Positions 37,033 through 46,015 of a DNA stretch of 64,000 nucleotides are shown here, in pieces. The stretch lies in NCBI GenBank assembly GCA_027486845.1, contig JAIXOL010000053.1, positions 97,829-161,828 on the forward strand, read 5' to 3'. Position 1 is the first letter of the stretch; every line of letters begins with the position of its first letter. The position numbers and the translations under genes are program-made. Under the pieces are notes generated by a model that searched no databases, was not told where the DNA came from, and was given only the letters and a program-made list of their open reading frames with translations. The DNA comes from Cytophagaceae bacterium (GTDB lineage Bacteria; Bacteroidota; Bacteroidia; Cytophagales; Spirosomataceae).

Positions 37033-37527
37033 ATGACTGAGAATAATAATATAGTTTTTACGCCAGAAAGATTGGCGAAAGTACACGAAATAATAGAACG
37101 CTATCCTGAAGGAAAGCAAAAATCTGCCTTGTTGCCGGTCTTACACATAGCACAAGAGCAATTTGCTTGGATGAGCCAAGGTGTAATGGATTATGTGGCG
37201 AGTTTATTACACATTCAGCCTGTTGAAGTTTATGAAGTGGCTTCATTTTATACAATGTTCCACTTAGAACCAGTAGGTAAGCACGTAATCGAATATTGCC
37301 GTACAGGTCCTTGCGTTTTGATGGGTGGTGAAGAAGTATTCGACCATCTTCAACAAAAATTGGGTATTAAAAAAGGTGAAACAACTTCCGATGGTCTTTT
37401 TACATTAAAAGAAGTAGAATGTTTAGCCGCTTGTGGTTGGGGACCATGTTTCCAAATTCGTGAAAAATATTATATGCATTTAAACAACCAGAAAGTTGAT
37501 GAAATAATTGAAGATTTGTCTAAATAA
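37033..37527 (+). CDS. nuoE: NADH-quinone oxidoreductase subunit E
   Basis: 164 residues of thioredoxin-like 24-kDa subunit. The 2Fe-2S ligands are CRTGPC (C-x4-C) and CLAACGWGPC (C-x3-C region) near 94 and 133. It works with NuoF in NADH oxidation. Separated from nuoF by a Uma2-like gene instead of the usual direct junction. Confidence 0.95.
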   Translation: MTENNNIVFTPERLAKVHEIIERYPEGKQKSALLPVLHIAQEQFAWMSQGVMDYVASLLHIQPVEVYEVASFYTMFHLEPVGKHVIEYCRTGPCVLMGGEEVFDHLQQKLGIKKGETTSDGLFTLKEVECLAACGWGPCFQIREKYYMHLNNQKVDEIIEDLSK

Positions 37528-37535
37528 CTAAAACT

Positions 37536-37952
37536 ATGTTAGATTATCCAATACAATTTATGGGAGTAAATGCACCAAGAGAACACCAACGAGTAATCAC
37601 TAAATTAGCTGCTGGGTTATATTGGCTTTATAATCAAGGTAATATTATTCTAGAACCTTTAGCAGAAGCAATGATTAATGAGGGTGAATCTAGTCCAACT
37701 CCCGATGTAATTTTATTAGATAATGTTTTAGATGAAATAAAAGTCATTATTGAGATAAGTTCAACGACTGGATTTAAGAAAGATTTCAATAAAATCATTG
37801 AACTCATTGATGAATACGAAGTAGAGGAAGGTTTTGTTTATGATTATAAAAAAGAAAAATGGAGAAAATATAAATTAGGCGTTGGCGAAATAGTAGATAA
37901 TTCATCATTTTGCGATGCCATTGGTTATGATTTAAACGATTTCGTGAAATAA
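37536..37952 (+). CDS. Uma2-like (PD-(D/E)XK-fold) protein inside the nuo operon
   Basis: 138 residues. SPTPDVILLDN, then KVIIEISSTTGFKKDFNKI and EYEVEEGFVYDYKKEKWRKY follow the order of the Uma2/DUF820 family, whose fold resembles restriction endonucleases (PDV Asp, then E-I-S, with Lys and Tyr further on). It is shorter than common family members (about 190). The frame is open and intact, lies 8 bases after nuoE and 4 before nuoF, and must be transcribed with complex I. Uma2 genes are abundant in filamentous Cyanobacteria and some Bacteroidota, of unclear function. Nuclease activity is not established. Confidence 0.7.
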   Translation: MLDYPIQFMGVNAPREHQRVITKLAAGLYWLYNQGNIILEPLAEAMINEGESSPTPDVILLDNVLDEIKVIIEISSTTGFKKDFNKIIELIDEYEVEEGFVYDYKKEKWRKYKLGVGEIVDNSSFCDAIGYDLNDFVK

Positions 37953-37956
37953 AAAT

Positions 37957-39294
37957 ATGTCAAAAAAAATATTAACAGAACATTGTAGTACACCGGGAAT
38001 CGAGACTTTTGAGGTTTATCGTCAGAAAGGTGGTTATGCTGCTGTCGAAAAGGCAGTAAAGAAAATGACTCCCGAAGAGGTTGTAGAAGAAGTAAAGAAA
38101 TCTGGCGTTCGTGGACGAGGAGGTGCTGGTTTTCCAATGGGAATGAAATGGTCGTTTTTGGCAAAACCAGAAGGAGTTCCACGTTATTTAGTTTGTAATG
38201 CTGACGAATCAGAGCCTGGTACATTCAAAGACCATTATTTGATGAAAACCATTCCTCATTTGTTAATTGAAGGGATGATTATTTCTAGCTATGCTTTAGG
38301 TGCAAACAAATCATTTATCTATGTAAGAGGTGAATTGATGTACGTCATTCATATTCTTGAAAAAGCAATTGAAGAGGCAAAAGCAGCAGGTTTCTTAGGC
38401 AAAAATATTCTTGGAAGTGGTTACGATTTAGAATTGGTAGTACAACCTGGTGGTGGTGCATATATTTGTGGAGAAGAAACTGCCCTTTTAGAGTCTTTGG
38501 AAGGAAAACGAGGAAACCCAAGAAATAAGCCACCTTTTCCTGCTGTAAAGGGTTTATACCAAAGTCCAACTGTTGTAAATAATGTGGAGTCTATCGCAAC
38601 AGTTTCCTGGATTATCAATAATGGTGGCGATGCTTATGCTGCAGTTGGTGTTGGTAAAAGTACAGGTACTAAATTAATATCAGCATCGGGGCATATCAAT
38701 AAACCAGGTGTGTATGAAATTGAATTAGGTCTATCTTGCGACGAGTTTCTTAACTCTGATGAATATTGTGGCGGTGTTCGTACCGGTCATCGTTTGAAAG
38801 CAGTTGTAGCAGGTGGTTCGTCTGTACCGATTGTTCCTGGTGCATTATTCTTGAAAAACGCCAATGGCGAAGATCGCTTAATGTCTTATGAATCTTTATC
38901 TGATGGCGGTTTTGCTACTGGTACAATGTTGGGCTCAGGTGGCTTTATCGCTTTTGATGAAACGGCTTGTATTGTTCGTAATACTTGGAATTTTTCAAGA
39001 TTTTATGAACATGAATCATGTGGACAATGTTCACCATGCCGCGAAGGAACTGGATGGATGCAAAAAGTATTAAATCGTATTGAACACGGTAAAGGTTCGA
39101 TGAGTGATATTGACTTATTGGTTGATGTTTCTAAGAAAATTGAAGGAAATACGATTTGCCCATTGGGTGATGCTGCCGCTTGGCCAGTGGCCAGTGCGAT
39201 TCGACATTTTCGTGATGAATTTGAATGGCATATTCAGCATCCACTGGAAGCAACCAAAGCGGGAGCTGTTTACACAGGATCAGTTTTGGTTTAA
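37957..39294 (+). CDS. nuoF: NADH-quinone oxidoreductase subunit F
   Basis: 445 residues. The FMN/NADH site shows as RGRGGAGFPMGMKWSF near 49 and GGGAYICGEETALLESLEGK near 165. The 4Fe-4S (N3) ligands are SCGQCSPCREGT plus CPLGDAAA near 340-395. It oxidises NADH. Starts 4 bases after the Uma2-like gene. Confidence 0.96.
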   Translation: MSKKILTEHCSTPGIETFEVYRQKGGYAAVEKAVKKMTPEEVVEEVKKSGVRGRGGAGFPMGMKWSFLAKPEGVPRYLVCNADESEPGTFKDHYLMKTIPHLLIEGMIISSYALGANKSFIYVRGELMYVIHILEKAIEEAKAAGFLGKNILGSGYDLELVVQPGGGAYICGEETALLESLEGKRGNPRNKPPFPAVKGLYQSPTVVNNVESIATVSWIINNGGDAYAAVGVGKSTGTKLISASGHINKPGVYEIELGLSCDEFLNSDEYCGGVRTGHRLKAVVAGGSSVPIVPGALFLKNANGEDRLMSYESLSDGGFATGTMLGSGGFIAFDETACIVRNTWNFSRFYEHESCGQCSPCREGTGWMQKVLNRIEHGKGSMSDIDLLVDVSKKIEGNTICPLGDAAAWPVASAIRHFRDEFEWHIQHPLEATKAGAVYTGSVLV

Positions 39295-39353
39295 TAAGAT
39301 TTCTAAAAAGGGTTTATTTTAAGAAGAAAAGAAGTTTATTATCAGAAAAACTG

Positions 39354-40445
39354 ATGGAAGATATAAAGCCAGTAATGTTTAAAGTCACCGTTGACGGTGT
39401 GGAAGTAGAAGTTGCTCCAGGAACAACCATCATACAGGCAGCTCGTAAAATCGGCCCAGAAGTGGCACCACCAGCAATGTGCTATTACGAACCACTCAAA
39501 GGTTCAGGAGGTAAATGCCGTGCTTGTTTGGTGAAAGTGGTGGCTGGTTCGGCAAAAGACCCGCGTCCGATGCCTAAATTAGTTGCCTCGTGTATCACTC
39601 CTGTACAGGATGGAATGATTGTTGAAAACTTCACCAGTCCACAGGTTGTTGAGGCTCGTAAAGGAGTAGTTGAGTTCTTATTGCTCAATCACCCACTCGA
39701 TTGTCCGGTTTGTGACCAAGCCGGAGAGTGTCATTTACAGGATTTTGCTTTTGAAAATGGCACAAGTACAACCCGTTATGAAGAAGAACGTCGCACTTTT
39801 GAGAAAGAAGATATTGGTCCTTATGTTCAGCTTCACATGACCCGTTGTGTATTGTGTTATCGTTGTGTTTACACTGCTGACCAAATAACTGATGGACGTG
39901 TCCACGGAGTAATGGGTAGAGGTGACCACGCTGAAATCTCAACATATATTGGACGTGCGATTGATAACGATTTTTCTGGAAACGTAATAGATGTATGTCC
40001 TGTAGGAGCATTAACCGACAAAACATATCGTTTTAAAAATCGTGTTTGGTTCTCAAAACCAGTTGATGCACATTGTGATTGCGATAAATGTTGTGGTAAT
40101 GTACAATTATGGTATCGTGGAGATGAGGTTATTCGTGTAACCGCTCGCAAAAATGAGTGGGGAGAAGTAACTGCATTTATTTGTAACACCTGTCGTTTTG
40201 AGAAAAAGAAAACAAGTGATTGGGTAATTGAAGGTCCTACAAAAGTAAATCGGGCTTCTGTTATTTCAGCGAATAAGTATGGTTCAAACTTGATTAAGAA
40301 ACCTGATTTTGCATTGAAATTGGCGGAATCTCAATTCAAAAATATTGATGATTCTCGTCCATATGTAAACGATATGTCAGAAATCAAGCAATCAGAAGAT
40401 TATAAAGTTTTAAAGCAAATAAATGATAGCTATTTCAAAAAGTAA
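39354..40445 (+). CDS. nuoG: NADH-quinone oxidoreductase subunit G, short form
   Basis: 363 residues from ATG at 39354 (MEDIKPVMFKV). The open frame reaches back into nuoF, but that part reads as noise. 2Fe-2S ligands in CYYEPLKGSGGKCRAC, the His/Cys cluster in CPVCDQAGECHLQD, 4Fe-4S ligands in CVLCYRC plus CPVGAL, and a Cys-rich CDCDKCCG block. Nearly the whole molybdopterin-oxidoreductase-like C-terminal half of a classical 700-900-residue NuoG is missing. The stop is clean and the tail shows no decay, so a naturally minimal NuoG keeping only the electron wire is likely. Confidence 0.9.
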   Translation: MEDIKPVMFKVTVDGVEVEVAPGTTIIQAARKIGPEVAPPAMCYYEPLKGSGGKCRACLVKVVAGSAKDPRPMPKLVASCITPVQDGMIVENFTSPQVVEARKGVVEFLLLNHPLDCPVCDQAGECHLQDFAFENGTSTTRYEEERRTFEKEDIGPYVQLHMTRCVLCYRCVYTADQITDGRVHGVMGRGDHAEISTYIGRAIDNDFSGNVIDVCPVGALTDKTYRFKNRVWFSKPVDAHCDCDKCCGNVQLWYRGDEVIRVTARKNEWGEVTAFICNTCRFEKKKTSDWVIEGPTKVNRASVISANKYGSNLIKKPDFALKLAESQFKNIDDSRPYVNDMSEIKQSEDYKVLKQINDSYFKK

Positions 40446-40547
40446 TTTGAAATACTCAATTGAATATTGATTTATTAGTAAAAAAGTCGGAGTTTCAATT
40501 TTTTGATTAGTTGTACTTCGTAAATCATATTTCGTAAATAATTTACT

Positions 40548-41723
40548 ATGGGTTCTTTTGTACAATGGCTTATCGAAAGTATGTTTCTTTGGAAAGCTCT
40601 TATTATTATTGTAATTTTTGCCATTACTCTTGCAATTGCGGCTTATTCAACTTGGGGAGAGCGTAAAGTTGCTGCTTATATTCAAGACCGCCGTGGCCCA
40701 AACCGTGCTGGGTGGGGTGGTTTATTACAACCATTAGCTGATGCCGGTAAAATGTTTTTTAAAGAAGATTTTATTCCAGCACAAGCCGACAAATGGTTAT
40801 TTATTTTAGGTCCTTGTTTATCTATGTTTACTGCATTAATGTCAAGTGCCGTAGTGCCATTTGGTAGTTCATTTATTATTGGTGGAAAAGAAGTTTTTGT
40901 ACAGGCTATTGAAATCAATATTGGTATTTTATACGTTTTTGGCGTTGTTTCATTAGGTGTTTATGGTGTAATGATTGGCGGATGGGCCTCTAATAATAAG
41001 TTCTCTTTGTTGGGAGCTATTCGTGCCGCATCACAAAATATCAGCTACGAATTAGCAATGGGTATGTCAATAATAGCCATTTTAATGATGTCAGGTACTT
41101 TGTCAGTTCGTGAAATTGTATTGCAGCAACATGGTGGAAATTGGAATATTTTTTATCAACCACTCGGTTTTTTAATTTTTACAATATGTGCATTTGCTGA
41201 ATGTAACCGTACACCTTTCGACTTACCTGAGTGTGAAACTGAGTTAGTTGGTGGTTATCATACAGAATATAGCTCAATGAAATTAGGATTTTATCTTTTT
41301 GCTGAATATATCAATATGTTTGCTTCATCAGCAGTGACGGCCTGCTTGTTTTTTGGTGGATACAATTACCCAGGCATGGATTTTGTTGAAAGGCAATTAA
41401 TATCAGGATTTGGTGCAAATGCAGGTCATAATGTAGCTACTTTGATTGGTATTGGCTCGATGTTTACGAAAATATTGTTTGGCATTTTCTTTTTTATGTG
41501 GGTACGTTGGACTGTTCCACGTTTCCGCTATGACCAATTAATGAATCTTGGCTGGAAAGGTTTAATTCCATTGGCAGTTGGTAATCTTATTATAACGGCA
41601 GTTGCTATTCTTTCTGGTTATAAGTTAGTTGGAATTTGGGTAGGTTTGGCTTTAATGGTTATACTGATTTCAATAGTTTGGTCATTAAGACCTAAAAAGA
41701 AAAATGCTATCATGGGGGCGTAA
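40548..41723 (+). CDS. nuoH: NADH-quinone oxidoreductase subunit H
   Basis: 391 residues, about eight membrane helices. Signatures: ERKVAAYIQDRRGPNRAGW near 35-53, FFKEDFIPAQADK, RAASQNISYELAMG, and the quinone-chamber loop ECNRTPFDLPECETELVGGY near 222-241. It links the peripheral arm to the membrane arm. Confidence 0.95.
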   Translation: MGSFVQWLIESMFLWKALIIIVIFAITLAIAAYSTWGERKVAAYIQDRRGPNRAGWGGLLQPLADAGKMFFKEDFIPAQADKWLFILGPCLSMFTALMSSAVVPFGSSFIIGGKEVFVQAIEINIGILYVFGVVSLGVYGVMIGGWASNNKFSLLGAIRAASQNISYELAMGMSIIAILMMSGTLSVREIVLQQHGGNWNIFYQPLGFLIFTICAFAECNRTPFDLPECETELVGGYHTEYSSMKLGFYLFAEYINMFASSAVTACLFFGGYNYPGMDFVERQLISGFGANAGHNVATLIGIGSMFTKILFGIFFFMWVRWTVPRFRYDQLMNLGWKGLIPLAVGNLIITAVAILSGYKLVGIWVGLALMVILISIVWSLRPKKKNAIMGA

Positions 41724-41846
41724 GCCAGTTTACAATTTATAATAATCAAATTTAGATGAATGAGGAATTTTGAGCAATAACTTAAAAATAATTAATTTAT
41801 TTAATACCCATTGCGGCTCTAATTTTCTCATTAACTCATTAAAATT

Positions 41847-42392
41847 ATGCAGTTAACTAACAGAGCAAAAAAGACTGATAAATCCGAATTAAGTTTATTC
41901 GAGAGAAGTTATTTGCCTTCTCTTGCGACGGGCTTAGGAATTACAATAAAACATTTTTTCCAAGCAAAGCCAACAATCGAATATCCTGAGCAAAAACGAT
42001 ATTTAGGTCCGGTTTTTCGTGGACATCATATATTGAAAAGAGACGAAGAAGGACGAGAGCGTTGTACGGCCTGTGGCTTGTGTGCAGTAGCTTGCCCTGC
42101 TGAAGCGATTTCGATGGTAGCTCAAGAGCGAGTGAAAGGAGAAGAGCATCTTTATCGGGAAGAGAAATATGCAGCGGTATATGAAATCAATATGCTTCGT
42201 TGTATTTTCTGCGGTCTTTGTGAAGAAGCTTGTCCAAAACAAGCTGTTTATTTACGGCATGATATGTTTGTGCCAGTATTTACTGACCGTTCAGATGTTA
42301 TTTATGGAAAAGACCAGTTGGTAGAGGATATGACTCACCGTTATAAACGAGATGCTTGGACCAAAAAAGATGCCATGAAACTTTGGAAGTAA
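41847..42392 (+). CDS. nuoI: NADH-quinone oxidoreductase subunit I
   Basis: 181 residues. Two 4Fe-4S motifs: CTACGLCAVACPAEAIS near 72 and CIFCGLCEEACPKQAV near 117. It carries electrons from NuoG toward NuoB. The 123-base gap after nuoH holds no gene. Confidence 0.95.
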   Translation: MQLTNRAKKTDKSELSLFERSYLPSLATGLGITIKHFFQAKPTIEYPEQKRYLGPVFRGHHILKRDEEGRERCTACGLCAVACPAEAISMVAQERVKGEEHLYREEKYAAVYEINMLRCIFCGLCEEACPKQAVYLRHDMFVPVFTDRSDVIYGKDQLVEDMTHRYKRDAWTKKDAMKLWK

Positions 42393-42424
42393 TTTTTTAT
42401 TAAGCCTTAGATTTTAATCAAAAT

Positions 42425-42961
42425 ATGCAAAATATACTTAATTTACCACCAATTTGGTACACATTCGCAATTTTATCAGTCTTAACGCTATTCGGAGCAT
42501 TAGGGACAATTATGTCGAAAAATCCCGTTCATAGTGTCATATATTTAATTGTTACTTTCTTTTCAATCTCTGCTCATTATATTTTATTAAATGCACAATT
42601 TTTAGCTGCTGTCAATATAATTGTTTATGCGGGTGCAATCATGGTATTGTTTTTATTCGTGATTATGTTTTTGAATATGAAAGAAGAAGCTGACGAAATG
42701 AAAAATAATAAACTTGTCACAGCAGCAATTGTCACAGCACTTTTGTTAGGTGGTATTTTGATTATATTCCTAAGAAGAGCTGGAAAAGAAAAAGTTGATG
42801 CATTAGGTTTTAACTCACAAACTGGTATGGTTGAAATATTAGGTCAATCGCTTTACGGTGAATATTTATTACCTTTTGAACTAATTTCTGTTTTATTTTT
42901 AGTTGCTATGGCTGGAGCAGTTATGTTGGCCAAACGTGAGCAGGGCGAAAGACATTTCTAA
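42425..42961 (+). CDS. nuoJ: NADH-quinone oxidoreductase subunit J
   Basis: 178 residues, five membrane helices. The conserved NIIVYAGAIMVLFLFVIMFLNM near residues 65-86 contains the Tyr/Gly/Ala helix of this subunit. Last gene of the operon here; nuoK, which normally follows, is absent. Confidence 0.93.
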   Translation: MQNILNLPPIWYTFAILSVLTLFGALGTIMSKNPVHSVIYLIVTFFSISAHYILLNAQFLAAVNIIVYAGAIMVLFLFVIMFLNMKEEADEMKNNKLVTAAIVTALLLGGILIIFLRRAGKEKVDALGFNSQTGMVEILGQSLYGEYLLPFELISVLFLVAMAGAVMLAKREQGERHF

Positions 42962-42980
42962 ATGCGTAAGAATAATAAAT

Positions 42981-43020
42981 AAAATGCCTCTCAAATTTAA
43001 ATTTTGAGAGGCATTTTATT
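42981..43020. terminator. Strong bidirectional terminator closing nuoA-J
   Basis: AAAATGCCTCTCAAA (42981-42995) and TTTGAGAGGCATTTT (43003-43017) form a perfect 15-bp stem with a 7-base loop and A/T tracts on both sides. It lies 19 bases after nuoJ and faces accA on the other strand, so it can serve both. Confidence 0.9.
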
Positions 43021-43259
43021 TTAGACTGCTTATTTTTTGAAATTTATTTTTTAGAAAACAAGAACATTATTGAGCTTCTTGGTGGAAACTTTTTAGTGAA
43101 TTTCTAAACTCATTTCCTCTAAAAGCACATTTATTGCTAAATTAAGTATTTGTTCAAAATCGTCTATATTATTTTATAAACACAAATTTAAATTTATGTT
43201 TTTTAAGAATTTGTTATACTTTAGCCGACTCTTTAAATAATCAATTTGAAAAGGTAAAA

Positions 43260-44216
43260 TTATACTTCTTCAAACTCACCCATAGCACAGAATTTATCAA
43301 TTCTTGCATCAATTCGAGCCTGTGGAGTCATAGCTTCGAGTGTTGTAATTTCGCTTAAAATTCGATTTTTCAAACGATTCGACATGTCTTCCCAATCAAG
43401 TTGAGCTCCACCGAGTGGTTCTTCAATGATTCCATCAATTAGCTTATTTTGAAGCATATCAGCAGATGTTAATTTTAATGCTTCGGCTGCTTGTTCTTTA
43501 TAGTCCCAACTTCTCCACAGAATAGAAGAGCAAGATTCCGGAGAAATTACCGAATACCAAGTGTTTTCGAGCATCAAAACTCTATCACCAATAGCAATTC
43601 CTAAAGCTCCCCCTGACGCACCTTCACCAATAATTATACAAATAACTGGCACTTTTAGGGTCATCATTTCTTTTAAATTTCGAGCAATCGCTTCTCCTTG
43701 TCCACGTTCTTCAGCTTCTAAACCTGGGAAAGCCCCTGGGGTATCAATAAGTGTAATAATAGGTTTATTGAATTTTTCGGCTAATTTCATTAAACGGAGG
43801 GCTTTTCTGTAGCCTTCTGGATTGGGCATGCCAAAATTACGATATTGACGCTCCTTGGTTTTACGTCCTTTTTGTTGGCCAATAATCATTACTGATTGTC
43901 CATCTATTGTAGCGAATCCACCAACGATAGCTGGGTCATCTTTGACTGTTCGGTCGCCATGCAATTCGTGGAATTCTTGACAAATACGCTCAATATAGTC
44001 GAGCGTATAAGGTCGGTCTGGGTGACGAGAAAGTTGAACTCTTTGCCAACGAGTAAGATTAGCAAATGTTTCTTTTTTCAATTGCTCAATGTTATCATTG
44101 AGTGTACGAACGGCTCCGCTAACGTCAACATTGTTTTCGTTGGCCAGTCGTTTCATATCTTCGAGCTTAGATTCAAGCTCGGCAATCGGTTTTTCAAAAT
44201 CTAAAAGTGTTCTCAT
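43260..44216 (-). CDS. accA: Acetyl-CoA carboxylase carboxyltransferase subunit alpha
   Basis: 318 residues. AccA blocks: [18 protein letters not shown] at the start, [26 protein letters not shown] near 63-88, [28 protein letters not shown], and [23 protein letters not shown]. With AccD it transfers the carboxyl group from biotin to acetyl-CoA, the first step of fatty acid synthesis. Convergent with nuoJ. Confidence 0.96.
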   Translation of the reverse strand: MRTLLDFEKPIAELESKLEDMKRLANENNVDVSGAVRTLNDNIEQLKKETFANLTRWQRVQLSRHPDRPYTLDYIERICQEFHELHGDRTVKDDPAIVGGFATIDGQSVMIIGQQKGRKTKERQYRNFGMPNPEGYRKALRLMKLAEKFNKPIITLIDTPGAFPGLEAEERGQGEAIARNLKEMMTLKVPVICIIIGEGASGGALGIAIGDRVLMLENTWYSVISPESCSSILWRSWDYKEQAAEALKLTSADMLQNKLIDGIIEEPLGGAQLDWEDMSNRLKNRILSEITTLEAMTPQARIDARIDKFCAMGEFEEV

Positions 44217-44223
44217 TTTTTCT

Positions 44224-44347
44224 CTGAGTTCAGAATTCAGAATTCTGAGTTCTGAGTTTTATTTGTCAATTTTGCTGTAAGTTTATGTAAAACTACTTTA
44301 GAATGCGACAGGTTAAACTCAAAATTCAGAACTCAAAACTCAAAACT
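44224..44347. repeat. Inverted cluster of GAGTTCTGA-type words
   Basis: The left arm (44224-44260) is built of GAGTTCAGAATTCAGAATTC and TGAGTTCTGAGTTTT-like words and contains the palindrome CAGAATTC-A-GAATTCTG. The right arm (44315-44347) is the inverted version (AAACTCAAAATTCAGAACTC and similar), ending at the stop codon of the MBL gene. The same words occur at 15268-15360. Confidence 0.65.
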
Positions 44348-45767
44348 AAATTTCAAAAGTTTGTCCTTTTTCTGGAATTACTACTTGATTATAACCAATT
44401 TCAGTGAGTGTATTCTTAAAGTTTTGCATGGTATGTAATTCGCCATGCACTAAAAAAATGTTCTTGGTTATTATTTTATCTTGTGTTTTTACAAAATCTA
44501 TCAAATCATCTAAATCGCCATGCCCCGAAAATACATCAACTTTTTCGATTGTAGCATTTACTGGTAATTTCTGACCTCCTATGTTTAATTCTTTACGTTC
44601 GCCGTTGAGCAATTTCCAACCTAGTGTGTTTTCGCTGGCGTAGCCTACCATTAATATGGTGGCATATGGATTACTTATATTGGCTTGAATATGATGCTCT
44701 ATTCGTCCTCCAGTGACCATTCCTGATGCAGAAATGATAATACAAGGCTCAGAATGATTAGAAACGGCCTTACTTGCCTGATTCGACTCCAAATATACTA
44801 AATTTTCAAAATCAAATAGTGATTCGTTTTCTTCTTTGAAGTCTCTTGCTTCTTTATTCATCAAACGAACGTTTTTTTCATAAATACGAGTGCTCGCTTT
44901 TCCTAACGGACTATCAGTGAATACTTTGATTGGTGTAAAACCTCGATTGGTATAAAGTCGGTTGAGGGTATAAAGCATCGCTTGTGTACGCCCAACGCTG
45001 AATGATGGAATAATCAAGCGGCCTGGAATATCAATACAGGCTCTCTGAATGATGTTGCCCAAAAGGTCTTCGGGTTTATTTTTGCTGATATGATGACGGT
45101 CGCCATATGTAGTTTCTATAACCAAATAATCAGCTTGAGGAATCGGATAGGGGTCAACCAAAAGTGGGTAATCTTTTCGTCCGACATCACCCGAAAAGCA
45201 TATAGTTTTCTTTTCGTCATTTTCTAAAAATTCCAAATAAACATGAGCTGCACCTAATAAATGTCCTGCTGGATAGAAAGTGAGGAAACCACCATCTTTA
45301 AATCTAAATCTTTCGTCAAAAGGAATAGGTACGAAATTGTCAATAGCTTCTTTTACGTGGCGTTCGAGGTAAAGGTCTTTGGAATCTACATCTTTTCGCT
45401 TCTTTGAGCGTTTCTTGCTATCATTAATTGCCTTAAATTTTTTTTGGTTGAGGGTTGCCGAATCGAGTAATAGAATTTCGGCCAGTTCCATTGTTGCCTT
45501 TGTGCAAAGCACTTGTCCTTCAAAACCTTCTTTGTATAAATTAGGGATTTGTCCCGAATGGTCAATATGTGCGTGTGTCAGAATGATTAAATTGATGAGC
45601 GTTGGGTCAAAAGGGAAAATACCGTATTCAGACTTGGGGGTCTCTTCATTGCGTTCACGTTCCAAATCTGTACCGCAATCTATCAAAACTCTGTATTCAT
45701 CATCAAATTCGAGTAGGAACATACTCCCCGAAACTTGCCTTGTTGCTCCCCAGAATGTTAATTTCAT
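44346..45767 (-). CDS. MBL-fold RNA nuclease-like protein with beta-CASP and RMMBL domains
   Basis: 473 residues. Zinc-ligand motif THAHIDHSG near 65-73, PAGHLLGAAHVYLE and SGDVGRKD complete the MBL domain. A beta-CASP insert (about 215-360) carries IPSFSVGRTQAMLY, ASGMVTGGRIEHH and TILMVGYASENTLG, and the RMMBL tail has FSGHGDLDDL and LVHGE. The order matches CPSF73/Ysh1-like bacterial proteins, which process RNA. The gene is separate from its neighbours and probably encodes an RNA exo/endonuclease. The exact substrate is unknown. Confidence 0.9.
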   Translation of the reverse strand: MKLTFWGATRQVSGSMFLLEFDDEYRVLIDCGTDLERERNEETPKSEYGIFPFDPTLINLIILTHAHIDHSGQIPNLYKEGFEGQVLCTKATMELAEILLLDSATLNQKKFKAINDSKKRSKKRKDVDSKDLYLERHVKEAIDNFVPIPFDERFRFKDGGFLTFYPAGHLLGAAHVYLEFLENDEKKTICFSGDVGRKDYPLLVDPYPIPQADYLVIETTYGDRHHISKNKPEDLLGNIIQRACIDIPGRLIIPSFSVGRTQAMLYTLNRLYTNRGFTPIKVFTDSPLGKASTRIYEKNVRLMNKEARDFKEENESLFDFENLVYLESNQASKAVSNHSEPCIIISASGMVTGGRIEHHIQANISNPYATILMVGYASENTLGWKLLNGERKELNIGGQKLPVNATIEKVDVFSGHGDLDDLIDFVKTQDKIITKNIFLVHGELHTMQNFKNTLTEIGYNQVVIPEKGQTFEI

Positions 45768-46015
45768 ATAAGTTTATCAAATGATTAAGAATATTAAAGC
45801 GTAAATCACATTAACTTAATATTCATGGTACAAATTACGGAAACATTTCTTTTTTTAACTAAGCATTTTAGTTAAAATTGTAAGATTTTGACAATCAGCC
45901 TTTTGTTTTTAGCTATTTGCTTGCTAAAAAGCTAATTATAATGAATATCAAAAAAACTTAATTTCAGTTTTTAAAATAGCCTAAAAACCAAATATTAATT
46001 GATAACGGAAAATAA

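Noticed and set aside
37536..37952. Toxin-antitoxin or defence role for the Uma2-like gene
   Set aside because: No partner gene and no active-site certainty; nothing but the fold resemblance supports it.
39225..39353. N-terminal extension of NuoG into nuoF
   Set aside because: It overlaps nuoF in another frame and has no similarity to the family; ATG at 39354 is adequate.
42962..43259. Remnant of nuoK after nuoJ
   Set aside because: Only the terminator and AT-rich sequence are present; no NuoK-like translation in any frame.
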